A stretch of DNA of 23,251 nucleotides from a bacterium (GTDB lineage Bacteria; Spirochaetota; JAHITG01), in NCBI GenBank assembly GCA_028711675.1, contig JAQTRT010000011.1, positions 1-23,251 of the forward strand, read 5' to 3'. The position numbers were made by a program, and so were the translations under genes. This document shows positions 14,965 to 22,122 of the stretch, one piece after another (positions within the stretch are counted from its first letter, which is position 1; each line of letters opens with the position of its first letter). The notes under the pieces are model-generated. The model was not told where the DNA came from. It saw nothing but the letters and a program-made list of their open reading frames with translations, and ran no database searches.

Positions 14965-15088
14965 GAAAAATTTCTTTTTTAGGAAAAAATATTTTTAAGG
15001 GCGGAAGGGATGTGTCTATCGTAAACCAGAAAGGCATAAAAGTGTTAAGACAGATGAAGCGGTTGCCGTAACCGGGGCCGGAAACTTT

Positions 15089-16462
15089 TTACCATTGGAT
15101 CATGTTCATGATCTTTTTATGGATGACACGTATCTGGTTCATGATGTTCCTTGCCGGGAAGTAAACGAGGAAATGCATCTCGGACGGAACAGGTTCTGTC
15201 TGTTTCACCTCCCGGAAAGAGGGCAGGAAGATGAGAACGGTCAAGGCACGGAAGAGGAAGGAGATGAGAAAGATGATCTCAAGGTTCAGGGCTGAAAAAG
15301 GAAGCCAGGTAATGCCGGGCGTGAAATGGGAGATCAGACCGGCTATGACAGAACCCAGGAATGCCATGATATTGTTCAGCGAAGTGGTAATGGCCGTGGC
15401 AGAGGAAATATCCTCCTTTTTTACCAGGTCGAAGATAAAATTAAAAGTGGTCAGGTTAAAGCCGGCCCAGACAAAACCGGAAAAAATCTGGATGGGTAAG
15501 ATGAAGTAAATGTTCCTGAGGAACGCCCAGAGCAGGCTGGGCAGGATAATACCGATTGCGCAGAGGCGCATGATGGCGTAATTCCCGAAACGGTCGATCA
15601 GGGAACCCCAGTAAGCCATGGAGATGAAAGAAGCGATATTGACCGTCATGTTAATAAGGGCGAACTGTATATAATTGAATTTCAGTGTCTTCAGAATATG
15701 GATGGAGAGCATGGCAGGCATGAAATATACGGAAAAGGTCATGAGGATATTGAACAGGACGAATTTTTTAAAATTGGTACGGCCGGAGCTTTTAAGGAAT
15801 TTTAATAAGGTCAGTTCTTTTCCTTTTTGAGGGACTTTCATCTGCGGTTCATGCATCCGGGAAAGGGGCAGGATACTGGAGGAACGGAACAAGGCAGCCA
15901 GGGTGAAGATAACGGCAAAACCGATGAATTCATGATGGATGATGTTCTTAAAAAAATAAAGCGTGAGTCCTGCCGTGGAAGTGGCCAGGAACTGGAAAAA
16001 ACCCATGATCCGGTTCCTCTTTCCCCAGTATTCTCCCCGCAGACGGGCCGGAACGGTCTCGTTCATCCAGGAGAGCCAGGCCGGTGTGCCGAAATTAGTT
16101 GAGATGACCCCGATAAAATAGAAGACAATGATAAAAACGGGATTTTTCATTGTATAAGTAAGGACCAGGACCAGGATCCAGGAAAAAGCATGGAACTGAT
16201 TGCAGATGATGATGAGCCATTTTCTTTTCTGGTGGTATCCGATGAACCTGGCTCCCAGGAGCTGGATGATGCTGATACCGAGCTGGGCGCTGCCTGTGAT
16301 AAGGCTGATGAAGAACGGGGATGTTTGAAAATGAAGGGCAAAAGGGATCAGGTAATCTTCTGCCAGGCCGAACATGCAGGACCAGAGGACCCCGTCTATC
16401 AGGGCATACCGCAGGGTCTTTGCGATCCTCTTTTCTTTTATCTTTTGAAAAAGGTCTTCCAT
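15089..16462 (-). CDS. Major facilitator superfamily transporter
   Basis: A 457-residue inner-membrane protein with about eleven or twelve hydrophobic segments and a cytoplasmic, Lys-rich middle loop at about 200-235. The MFS signature loop between segments 8 and 9 reads YWGSLIDRFGNYAIM (284-298), and a second conserved block MNETVPARLRGEYWGKRNR (133-151) lies after segment 4. The tail after about 420 is basic and soluble. The substrate cannot be read from the sequence. It lies 143 bases downstream of the transketolase-half gene on the same strand, with a long inverted repeat between, so its expression may be coupled to or regulated apart from those genes. Confidence 0.85.
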   Translation of the reverse strand: MEDLFQKIKEKRIAKTLRYALIDGVLWSCMFGLAEDYLIPFALHFQTSPFFISLITGSAQLGISIIQLLGARFIGYHQKRKWLIIICNQFHAFSWILVLVLTYTMKNPVFIIVFYFIGVISTNFGTPAWLSWMNETVPARLRGEYWGKRNRIMGFFQFLATSTAGLTLYFFKNIIHHEFIGFAVIFTLAALFRSSSILPLSRMHEPQMKVPQKGKELTLLKFLKSSGRTNFKKFVLFNILMTFSVYFMPAMLSIHILKTLKFNYIQFALINMTVNIASFISMAYWGSLIDRFGNYAIMRLCAIGIILPSLLWAFLRNIYFILPIQIFSGFVWAGFNLTTFNFIFDLVKKEDISSATAITTSLNNIMAFLGSVIAGLISHFTPGITWLPFSALNLEIIFLISFLFRALTVLIFLPSFREVKQTEPVPSEMHFLVYFPARNIMNQIRVIHKKIMNMIQW

Positions 16463-16520
16463 AAATAGAATTAAACAATACTTGGATGGCAGGAGATAAC
16501 AGGCTTTAAAACCTGTCTTG

Positions 16521-16596
16521 CATCCCTGAATGGTCTAGAGAGTGAAACAGAGAAAAAACTTCCCTCTCCTTATAATAATTCTGTAAGTCAGGGATG
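16521..16596. repeat. Long inverted repeat between transketolase-half and MFS genes
   Basis: CATCCCTGA (16521-16529) pairs perfectly with TCAGGGATG (16588-16596); GAGAG and CTCTC inside the loop could extend the structure. Nearby, ACAGG and CCTGT (about 16499-16516) make a second small hairpin. No T-run marks it as a terminator. It may be a structured leader of the transporter message or a repeat. Confidence 0.4.
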
Positions 16597-16605
16597 GAAT
16601 TAATA

Positions 16606-17547
16606 TTATTTCCGGACGAAGTCCTTCTTAATAAATTCCAGGATTTGTCTCTTGATACCTTCCGGGTCAAATCCGTATTTATGGTACAAGGCCTCCGGTG
16701 TGCCTGATTCGCCGAAAACATCCTTCACGCCTATCCTCAGCAGTAACGCGGGATGTTCCTCGGACAGGACCTCGGCCACGGCCGATCCCAGGCCGCCGAT
16801 GATGCTGTGATCTTCGGCTGTGATGATCTTTCCTGTCTCTCTGGCGCACTGGACGATCAGGTCCCTGTCAATGGGTTTAATGGTGTGGATATTGACGATG
16901 CGGAGGCTGACCTTTTCCTTCTCCAGTTCCTGGGCTGCCTGAAGGGCCGGGGCTACCAGGGCCCCTGTTACGAATAAGGTGGCGTCAGTACCCGGTCTTA
17001 AAAGGACTCCTTTACCCGGCTTGAATTCATAGTTTGCCGGGTTGATGGAAGGAACTTTCTGGCGTGTCAGACGGAAATAGATAGGGCCTTCATGGCGTAT
17101 GGCATATTTTATGGCTTCTTTTGTTTCTATGTCGTCCGCAGGCTGGATGATGACCATGTTGGGGAGGGAACGCATGAGAGATATGTCCTCCAGACCCATC
17201 TGGCTGTTCCCGTCCTCGCCTACGGCCAGTCCTGAATGCGTGCCGATAAGCCGGACATTGGCTTTGGGAAAGGCGATGGACATCCTGATCTGGTCATAGC
17301 GGCTTGTCAGAAAGACAGCAAAGCTGCAGATGAAAGGTATCTTGCCGATGAAGGAGAGACCGGCGGATGTACCGATCATGTTCATCTCCTGGATGCCCAT
17401 CTCAAAGAAACGATCAGGGAATTTTTCCGCGAATTTTTCCGACTTGGTTGATTTGGAAAGGTCGGCATCCATGGCCACGATATTTTCGTTTTGGGCGCCC
17501 AGTTCGGCCAGGATCTCTCCAAAGGATTCACGGGTTGCTTTATTCAT
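16606..17547 (-). CDS. Transketolase C-terminal subunit (split transketolase)
   Basis: A 313-residue protein covering the pyrimidine-binding and C-terminal domains of transketolase. Visible landmarks are the start FGEILAELG, the thiamine-activating glutamate Glu54 in MGIQEMNM, THSGLAVGEDGNSQM (103-117) with His104 and Asp112, the LPNMVIIQPAD segment, and GALVAPALQAA plus AEDHSIIGGLGSAVAE in the C-terminal domain. Split transketolases carry the ThDP diphosphate-binding half as a separate N-terminal subunit, usually encoded just upstream. Here the upstream gene is instead a Claisen-type synthase, so the partner must lie elsewhere. The ribosome site GAGGT sits before the ATG. A DXS-like or other transketolase-like role is possible. 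Confidence 0.88.
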   Translation of the reverse strand: MNKATRESFGEILAELGAQNENIVAMDADLSKSTKSEKFAEKFPDRFFEMGIQEMNMIGTSAGLSFIGKIPFICSFAVFLTSRYDQIRMSIAFPKANVRLIGTHSGLAVGEDGNSQMGLEDISLMRSLPNMVIIQPADDIETKEAIKYAIRHEGPIYFRLTRQKVPSINPANYEFKPGKGVLLRPGTDATLFVTGALVAPALQAAQELEKEKVSLRIVNIHTIKPIDRDLIVQCARETGKIITAEDHSIIGGLGSAVAEVLSEEHPALLLRIGVKDVFGESGTPEALYHKYGFDPEGIKRQILEFIKKDFVRK

Positions 17548-17592
17548 TTGTTACCTCAGATGATATATTTGTTTTATCTTCCGGATGCTGCC

Positions 17593-17601
17593 GGGGGGGG
17601 G
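17593..17601. repeat. Nine-base G/C homopolymer beside a stop codon
   Basis: Nine G on the plus strand, nine C on the coding strand, immediately after the stop codon of the Claisen-synthase gene and within its 54-base gap to the transketolase-half gene. Tracts like this slip readily, but a length change here cannot shift either frame as annotated. Confidence 0.75.
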
Positions 17602-19389
17602 TTACATTTTAACGGCTTCTTCAAAACGGATGTCGAATTCCAGGATACCGTTGATCTTTTTTTCCTCTTTATCGAAGATGGGCGTGGATACCGTTATACA
17701 AAGGTCATTGGTGATCTTGGAAACATAGAAATTGGATACGTAGGTCTTTCCGGTCTTGATGGGATTGATGAACCAGTCCCTCTCCGCAAAATTATCCTTG
17801 GTGAAGACCTCGTATTTATGCTTGTCCTCTATCTGCGTGATGTTCCTGGTTATCCGGCTGCCCTGGATGTCCGTGATGGCGATCAGCTGGATAAAAGGAT
17901 AATCCTGTATCACGCGGTCCAGGAATTTTTCCATCTCTTTCTTGTTCATGGAAACGATCTCATCCCGGTTGCGGAACTGTTCGATCAGGTCCGTCACTTC
18001 GCGTTTTACTTTTTTCTTGATCTCGTCGAATTCGGATTCGAACAGCTCGGGGATGAATTTTTTAGACTGGTATTCCAGTTCGATATCGGAGATGGCGCTG
18101 GTCCTCCTCTTGGCTTCATACTCGTTCATGACCCATTCGTAGATCTTCAACAGGCCGGGGTGATGTTTGTCGATCTTCATGCTGTCCGGCAGCTTGAAGC
18201 GGGAATTGATCCATAGAGCGATACCCGCTGTCCCGGACTTGTCCGTGATGCCTATGCCGATGGGGATATTAAGCAGTTTTTCCGTATCGAATATGGTATA
18301 GATCTCCGGGTTCTTCAGGACCCCGTCTGCGTGGATACCGGCCCGTGTGACATTAAATCCCTCGCCTACGAACGGATAATTCTCCGGGATCGTAATACCC
18401 AGTTTTCTGTAATATTCCGCGATCTCGGTAATGACCTTTGTGTCGATTCCGTTCGTGTTCCCTTTCAGGCCGATGTATTCAAAAACAAGCGCTTCGATGG
18501 GGGCGTTACCGGTCCGTTCGCCGAATCCCAGAAGCGTCCCGTTGGCGCCGGATGAGCCGTAGAGCCAGGCTGTCGCGGTATTGATATGTACCTTATGGAA
18601 ATCGTTGTGGCCGTGCCATTCCAGCCATTTGGAAGGAACACCGGCCTCATGGATGATAGTATGGAACAGTTTAGGGATGCTCCGCGGCAGTTCTACGCCG
18701 GGATAATTGATTCCCAGACCCAGCGTGTCGCATAATCTGATCTTGATGGGTATTTTACTCTCCTGGGACATGTCCATCAGTTTCTGGGCAAAAGGAATGA
18801 CAAAACCGTATATGTCGGCGCGTGTCACGTCTTCAAAATGACATCGGGGTATGATATTATTTTTCAGGGCTTCCTGGACCACGTCCAGGTATCCTTCCAG
18901 GACAGCTTTTCTGTTCGAGTTCAGCTTCAGGAAAATATGATAATCGGAACAGGAGGTCAGGATGCCGGTCTCTTTCAGACCCATTTTTTTTACCAGTTCA
19001 AAGTCTTTTTTATTGGCCCTGATCCAGCCCGTGACCTCGGGAAACTGATAATTCCTGGAAAGGCACTTTTCAACGGCTTCTTTGTCCTTGTCGCTGTACA
19101 GGAAGAATTCGCTGAAACGGATCACTCCGTTGGGTCCGCCCAGTTTATGGAGCAGGTCGAATATCTCACCGATCTGTTTCACGGAATACGGCGGCATGGC
19201 CTGCTGGCCGTCCCGGAATGTGGTGTCGGTTATCCATATCTCATCCGGGATATCGAACGGTTCGTGCATATAATCGAATTTAATCCGGGGCGCTTCATTA
19301 TAAGGAAAGATGTCTCTATATAACTCGGGTTTGTCCACATTCCTCAATTCATGCTTTTTACGCCTGTTTTTCAGGAGTGTTTTGATCAT
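17602..19389 (-). CDS. HMGL/LeuA-type Claisen condensation synthase fused to a Cache-like sensor domain
   Basis: Residues about 50-345 form the TIM barrel of the isopropylmalate/homocitrate/citramalate synthase family: ITDTTFRDGQQA (53-64, usual LRDGEQ) with metal ligand Asp60, EWHGHNDFHK (257-266) with His259 and His261, GFGERTGNAPIEAL (288-301), and the RAGIHADGVLKNPEIY block (349-364) of true Claisen enzymes. After a charged, coiled-coil-like stretch (about 440-485), residues about 487-595 do not resemble the LeuA allosteric domain. They look like a Cache/PDC ligand-binding domain: a helix, LIAITDIQGSRI, AERDWF, TGKTYVSNFYVSKITNDLCI and VSTPIFDKEEKKINGILEFDI. No membrane segment or signal is present, so the sensor would be cytoplasmic. 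The start has GGAGG seven bases upstream (19397-19401). The substrate is unknown. Confidence 0.82.
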   Translation of the reverse strand: MIKTLLKNRRKKHELRNVDKPELYRDIFPYNEAPRIKFDYMHEPFDIPDEIWITDTTFRDGQQAMPPYSVKQIGEIFDLLHKLGGPNGVIRFSEFFLYSDKDKEAVEKCLSRNYQFPEVTGWIRANKKDFELVKKMGLKETGILTSCSDYHIFLKLNSNRKAVLEGYLDVVQEALKNNIIPRCHFEDVTRADIYGFVIPFAQKLMDMSQESKIPIKIRLCDTLGLGINYPGVELPRSIPKLFHTIIHEAGVPSKWLEWHGHNDFHKVHINTATAWLYGSSGANGTLLGFGERTGNAPIEALVFEYIGLKGNTNGIDTKVITEIAEYYRKLGITIPENYPFVGEGFNVTRAGIHADGVLKNPEIYTIFDTEKLLNIPIGIGITDKSGTAGIALWINSRFKLPDSMKIDKHHPGLLKIYEWVMNEYEAKRRTSAISDIELEYQSKKFIPELFESEFDEIKKKVKREVTDLIEQFRNRDEIVSMNKKEMEKFLDRVIQDYPFIQLIAITDIQGSRITRNITQIEDKHKYEVFTKDNFAERDWFINPIKTGKTYVSNFYVSKITNDLCITVSTPIFDKEEKKINGILEFDIRFEEAVKM

Positions 19390-19413
19390 AACCTTGCCTC
19401 CAAATTTGGATAA

Positions 19414-19441
19414 AGTATATCATATAGGAAAATAATTTCAA
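19414..19441 (-). promoter_or_regulatory. Promoter of the Claisen-synthase operon
   Basis: On the minus strand TTGAAA (19441-19436), 16 bases, TATACT (19419-19414), each 5/6 to consensus. The expected start is near 19407, leaving a short leader that contains GGAGG. Confidence 0.6.
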
Positions 19442-19493
19442 GTGAAATTTTGGCGGGTTTATAGCGGGTCTGAATAATACATCGGGTTTATGC

Positions 19494-19517
19494 CACTAAG
19501 ACACCAAGGCACAAAGA
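19494..19517 (+). repeat. Three tandem octamers CACNAAGR
   Basis: CACTAAGA (19494-19501), CACCAAGG (19502-19509), CACAAAGA (19510-19517) are contiguous. I recall similar 'ccactaagacaccaaggcac' tracts in the intergenic DNA of many environmental bacteria. The function is unknown. Confidence 0.5.
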
Positions 19518-19538
19518 GAAGGGATGAACCAAAGAAAT

Positions 19539-19588
19539 GTAGCGGCAGGTCGTAACGGCGTACCTTTAGGTGCGCCGATTACCTGCCG
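19539..19588 (+). repeat. Nested REP-like hairpin with GTAG foot
   Basis: GTAG (19539-19542) is followed by outer arms CGGCAGGT (19543-19550) and ACCTGCCG (19581-19588), perfect eight pairs, enclosing inner arms CGGCGTACCT (19556-19565) and AGGTGCGCCG (19568-19577), ten pairs with one G-U. The GTAG foot and CGGCAGGT start match the hairpin at 7231-7255 base for base. Confidence 0.65.
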
Positions 19589-19670
19589 GATATGGCAATC
19601 ACCTGAAAAAAGAACAAAATTACTGGTATATCAACAAGAATACCCATAGAATAAAGATGGATGGATATGA

Positions 19671-19752
19671 TGCGTTTATAACAGCATAGGATAACAAAAT
19701 ACAGGAGAACGAAGAAACGAAAAGCGTTTGACTTTGCTTTTTTATAAACGCA
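19671..19752. repeat. 11-base inverted repeat
   Basis: TGCGTTTATAA (19671-19681) and TTATAAACGCA (19742-19752) are exact reverse complements 60 bases apart. Neither an open frame nor a T-run links to them. They could be the ends of a small element or a coincidence in AT-rich DNA. Confidence 0.35.
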
Positions 19753-19853
19753 ATGACAAGCAGACCTGTTATAGCTTCATCACCGCGTTCCCTCCGGGTA
19801 ATAATAATTTTAATTTTCGCTCCCTGAATTTTTTTATGGCAATTTTTTTGTTT

Positions 19854-20726
19854 TTATTTCCCGGTTTTTTCCACTTTATCGCTCACCAGAAAGCCTGTGC
19901 CTTTCACAGCTCTGGCCTTTGAAAATTTATCCTGAACTTCGAATACCTTGATCTGGCCGATCACCTTGTCTTCGCTTCCCAGGGTCTCGCCGGTCTCCGG
20001 ATCGACCAGTTCCTCTCCTTTTCGGATCACCTGGAACACGTCATTCACCTTGATGCCGGCTGTTTTCCCGCCGTTGATGAAGATCACGTCCCCGGCTACT
20101 TTCATGACCGCTCCCTTCCATTTGCCGGAGAAATCCCTGACGATCTTTTTAACAACGTCATCCACGGCTTTCCGCGTGGCCTTGCCGATCTGCGTGGAGT
20201 TGAAATCCGGGCTTCCGAGGTTGATGTCGGTCGGGATGATGTCCGCGTTATCGATGTCCAGAGAGCCGGAACTCTCGCTTCCCTGGCCTGTGGCCGAAGC
20301 TATGATCTCGGCTGTCGTAGTGTCGATGAGCCTGATATCCAGTCCCACCTCGGCGGAGTTCTGCTTGACCCCGATGCCGAAAGCACTGGCGCCGGAAGAT
20401 TTGGTCCCGTACTGGTTCACGCTTCCGGTGACCATGTACTGGACCCCCAGCAGTTTTCCTATCTTGGCTGCTGTCTGGGGAGTGACCAGGCCGCTGGCGC
20501 CCAGTTCCTGCTCCTCCATGATCTTTTTCAGTTCCGACCTTTCCATGATACGGAATTTTTTTGTCTGGGCAAAAGCCGTGATGAGCATATCCGCCATCCC
20601 GTCACCCAGTTCATACCCGTGCCAGCCGGATTTATTCTCCAGGGCCATGACCGACAGGGCCGGCTGCGCGGCCATGAGTCCGCATGGCAGAAGCAGAAGT
20701 AAAAGGAAGAGAATTGATCTTTTCAT
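19854..20726 (-). CDS. Secreted CsgG-domain protein
   Basis: A 290-residue exported protein with a signal peptide (about 1-20, ending GLMA before AQPA). Residues about 22-200 match the CsgG/FlgO/LpoB-like fold: ALSVMALENKSG, LGDGMADMLITAFAQTKKFRIMERSELKKIMEEQ, AAKIGKLLGVQYMVTGSV, GLDIRLIDTTTAEII, and the AVDDVVKKI helix. The last 90 residues form a separate beta-rich domain (VAGDVIFINGGKTAGIKVNDVFQVIRKG) like the C-terminal part of FlgT. Family members act in the periplasm or outer membrane, in curli export, flagellar P/L-ring support or peptidoglycan synthase activation; which applies here cannot be said. Cys15 follows Pro, a poor lipobox. AAGGAGGT precedes the start. It lies 39 bases after the glycosyltransferase gene. 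Confidence 0.82.
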   Translation of the reverse strand: MKRSILFLLLLLLPCGLMAAQPALSVMALENKSGWHGYELGDGMADMLITAFAQTKKFRIMERSELKKIMEEQELGASGLVTPQTAAKIGKLLGVQYMVTGSVNQYGTKSSGASAFGIGVKQNSAEVGLDIRLIDTTTAEIIASATGQGSESSGSLDIDNADIIPTDINLGSPDFNSTQIGKATRKAVDDVVKKIVRDFSGKWKGAVMKVAGDVIFINGGKTAGIKVNDVFQVIRKGEELVDPETGETLGSEDKVIGQIKVFEVQDKFSKARAVKGTGFLVSDKVEKTGK

Positions 20727-20765
20727 GGGAATGTACCTCCTTGATGATTATTGCAGTATGTTTTT

Positions 20766-22121
20766 TTATTGATGTTCCTTCATCAAACCTTTATAGATCG
20801 CTATGATCCGGTTTATCAGTTTTTTCCAGCTGTATTTCTCTAGGGTGCGCTGCCGCAGGCTCAGGATGCTTTTTTTCAGCTTGTCGTGATGGAGGACGGC
20901 ATGATACAGGGCCTCGGTATAATTCTCCATCCTGTTCATGGGATTATGGAAATCTACCACTACACCGCCTTTGACCGGGATGAACGGGGCGTTGATCTTG
21001 GGAAGGTTCAGTATCTCTAAAATGCCTTCCACGCCGGATGCCACAAAAGGAGTTTTTTTTATGATGGCTTCGATCAGCGATAGCCCGAACGGGGATACGA
21101 TGATGGGAAGGGTAAAGACCGAGGCCAGGCGGTATAGGTATTCTTTATCTATGATCACGGAGCTGTCCGGGACGATGTGTATACTGTCCCTGATCTCTTC
21201 GTCCTTGATCTGGTTCTTTATCTTCTGCAGCTTTTCGGCGTACATGGCGTTCTTGAATTCCAGGAGGCCTGCTATGAGCAGGGAGTAGGGCTGGTATTGC
21301 TGGCCCAGGGCGGCCTTTAATCTTCTGATCAAAGGAGGGAAGGAATGGATCAGGTATTCCAGGCCTTTGGTGGGATCGATGCGTCCCAGGTACAGGAGAA
21401 AACGGTCCGTGATTTTATATTTTTCCTTTATCAGAATTACTTTTTCAGGGGCCAGGAATTCATCTTCGGTAAAATGGCGGGGTATCCCGAAAGGGATGAC
21501 ATTGATCCTGGCCTGCTTGATGATGTCAGGATACATCCATGCTATTTCGTCCTTCAGGGCCTGGCTCCAGAAGATTACACAATCGGAATAAAGCAGGGCA
21601 TCCTTCTCTTTTTCCTGGATATAATGGAGCAGGAATTTACTGATGCTGTTCTCTTCTTTCTTTGCTTCCGAGATGGATTCCAGGGAATGGATGGATGTAA
21701 CGATCTTAAGCCGGGGAAATTTTTTCAGGTCCCTGGCCATACCCGGGATGCTGAAATGGCCGTTCAGGTGAACGATGCTTTTTTTATTTGCGTTCCTCGA
21801 AAGATACTGGATCACTTTTTCTTTGAATACATCCAGTCTTTTTATTTCAGTGTCCTTGCTGCCCTCGAACGGGTTCCGGATCAGCCGGGAGTCAGGGATG
21901 GGGAACCGTCTGACCGTGACCTTTCCCGACTGCCGGGGGGAGGCGCAGCAGCAGGCTTCCAGAGAGATGGTCTCTTCCTCCTTCTGGTTTCCCACGAGAG
22001 GGGTCAGGACTTCAACGTCGTGTTTTAAAAGGGAGAGCTCCCGGGAAAGTTCAAGCACATACAGGCCGCCGCTTCCGGTGATGGTTCCCAGATACTGCGG
22101 GGTAACGAGGAAAATTTTCAA
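20766..22121 (-). CDS. GT4-type glycosyltransferase, TTG start
   Basis: A 451-residue GT-B-fold transferase. The N-terminal half begins MKIFLVTPQYLGTITGSGGLYVLELS, the glycine-rich opening of starch-synthase-like and GT4 enzymes, and carries HLNGHF (118-123) and TSIHSLESISE (142-152). The C-terminal half has FLLYLGRIDPTKGLEYLI (241-258) and SPFGLSLIEAI (343-353). In the usual Ex7E donor-site motif the second glutamate is Glu351, but the first position is Ser343. The start is TTG at 22121, one base after the upstream stop, with a GGGGG-rich weak ribosome site; translation is probably coupled. The sugar and acceptor are unknown, perhaps an envelope glycan given its neighbours. Confidence 0.85.
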   Translation of the reverse strand: MKIFLVTPQYLGTITGSGGLYVLELSRELSLLKHDVEVLTPLVGNQKEEETISLEACCCASPRQSGKVTVRRFPIPDSRLIRNPFEGSKDTEIKRLDVFKEKVIQYLSRNANKKSIVHLNGHFSIPGMARDLKKFPRLKIVTSIHSLESISEAKKEENSISKFLLHYIQEKEKDALLYSDCVIFWSQALKDEIAWMYPDIIKQARINVIPFGIPRHFTEDEFLAPEKVILIKEKYKITDRFLLYLGRIDPTKGLEYLIHSFPPLIRRLKAALGQQYQPYSLLIAGLLEFKNAMYAEKLQKIKNQIKDEEIRDSIHIVPDSSVIIDKEYLYRLASVFTLPIIVSPFGLSLIEAIIKKTPFVASGVEGILEILNLPKINAPFIPVKGGVVVDFHNPMNRMENYTEALYHAVLHHDKLKKSILSLRQRTLEKYSWKKLINRIIAIYKGLMKEHQ

Positions 22122-22122
22122 A

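Larger units (their letters stand above)
19390..19853. other. 464-base intergenic region with promoter and repeats
   Basis: No credible gene on either strand. From left to right it holds the ribosome site and promoter of the Claisen-synthase gene, a three-unit octamer array (19494-19517), a nested GTAG-footed hairpin (19539-19588) and an 11-base inverted repeat (19671-19752). The right end is T-rich on the plus strand. I see no clear intrinsic terminator for the CsgG-domain gene that ends at 19854. Confidence 0.6.

Noticed and set aside
17491..18216. 241-codon plus-strand open frame opposite the synthase and transketolase-half genes
   Set aside because: It crosses the gap between two well-supported minus-strand genes and has no family resemblance or ribosome site; it is a shadow.
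19494..19517. CRISPR array
   Set aside because: Eight-base contiguous units without spacers, and no cas genes in the window.
19728..19922. 64-codon plus-strand open frame at the end of the CsgG-domain gene
   Set aside because: Its second half is antisense to a supported gene, its composition is phenylalanine-rich from T-runs, and it has no ribosome site.
20682..20684. Cys15 of the CsgG-domain protein as a lipoprotein cysteine
   Set aside because: Pro precedes it and it lies in the middle of the hydrophobic core; cleavage after GLMA is more plausible.
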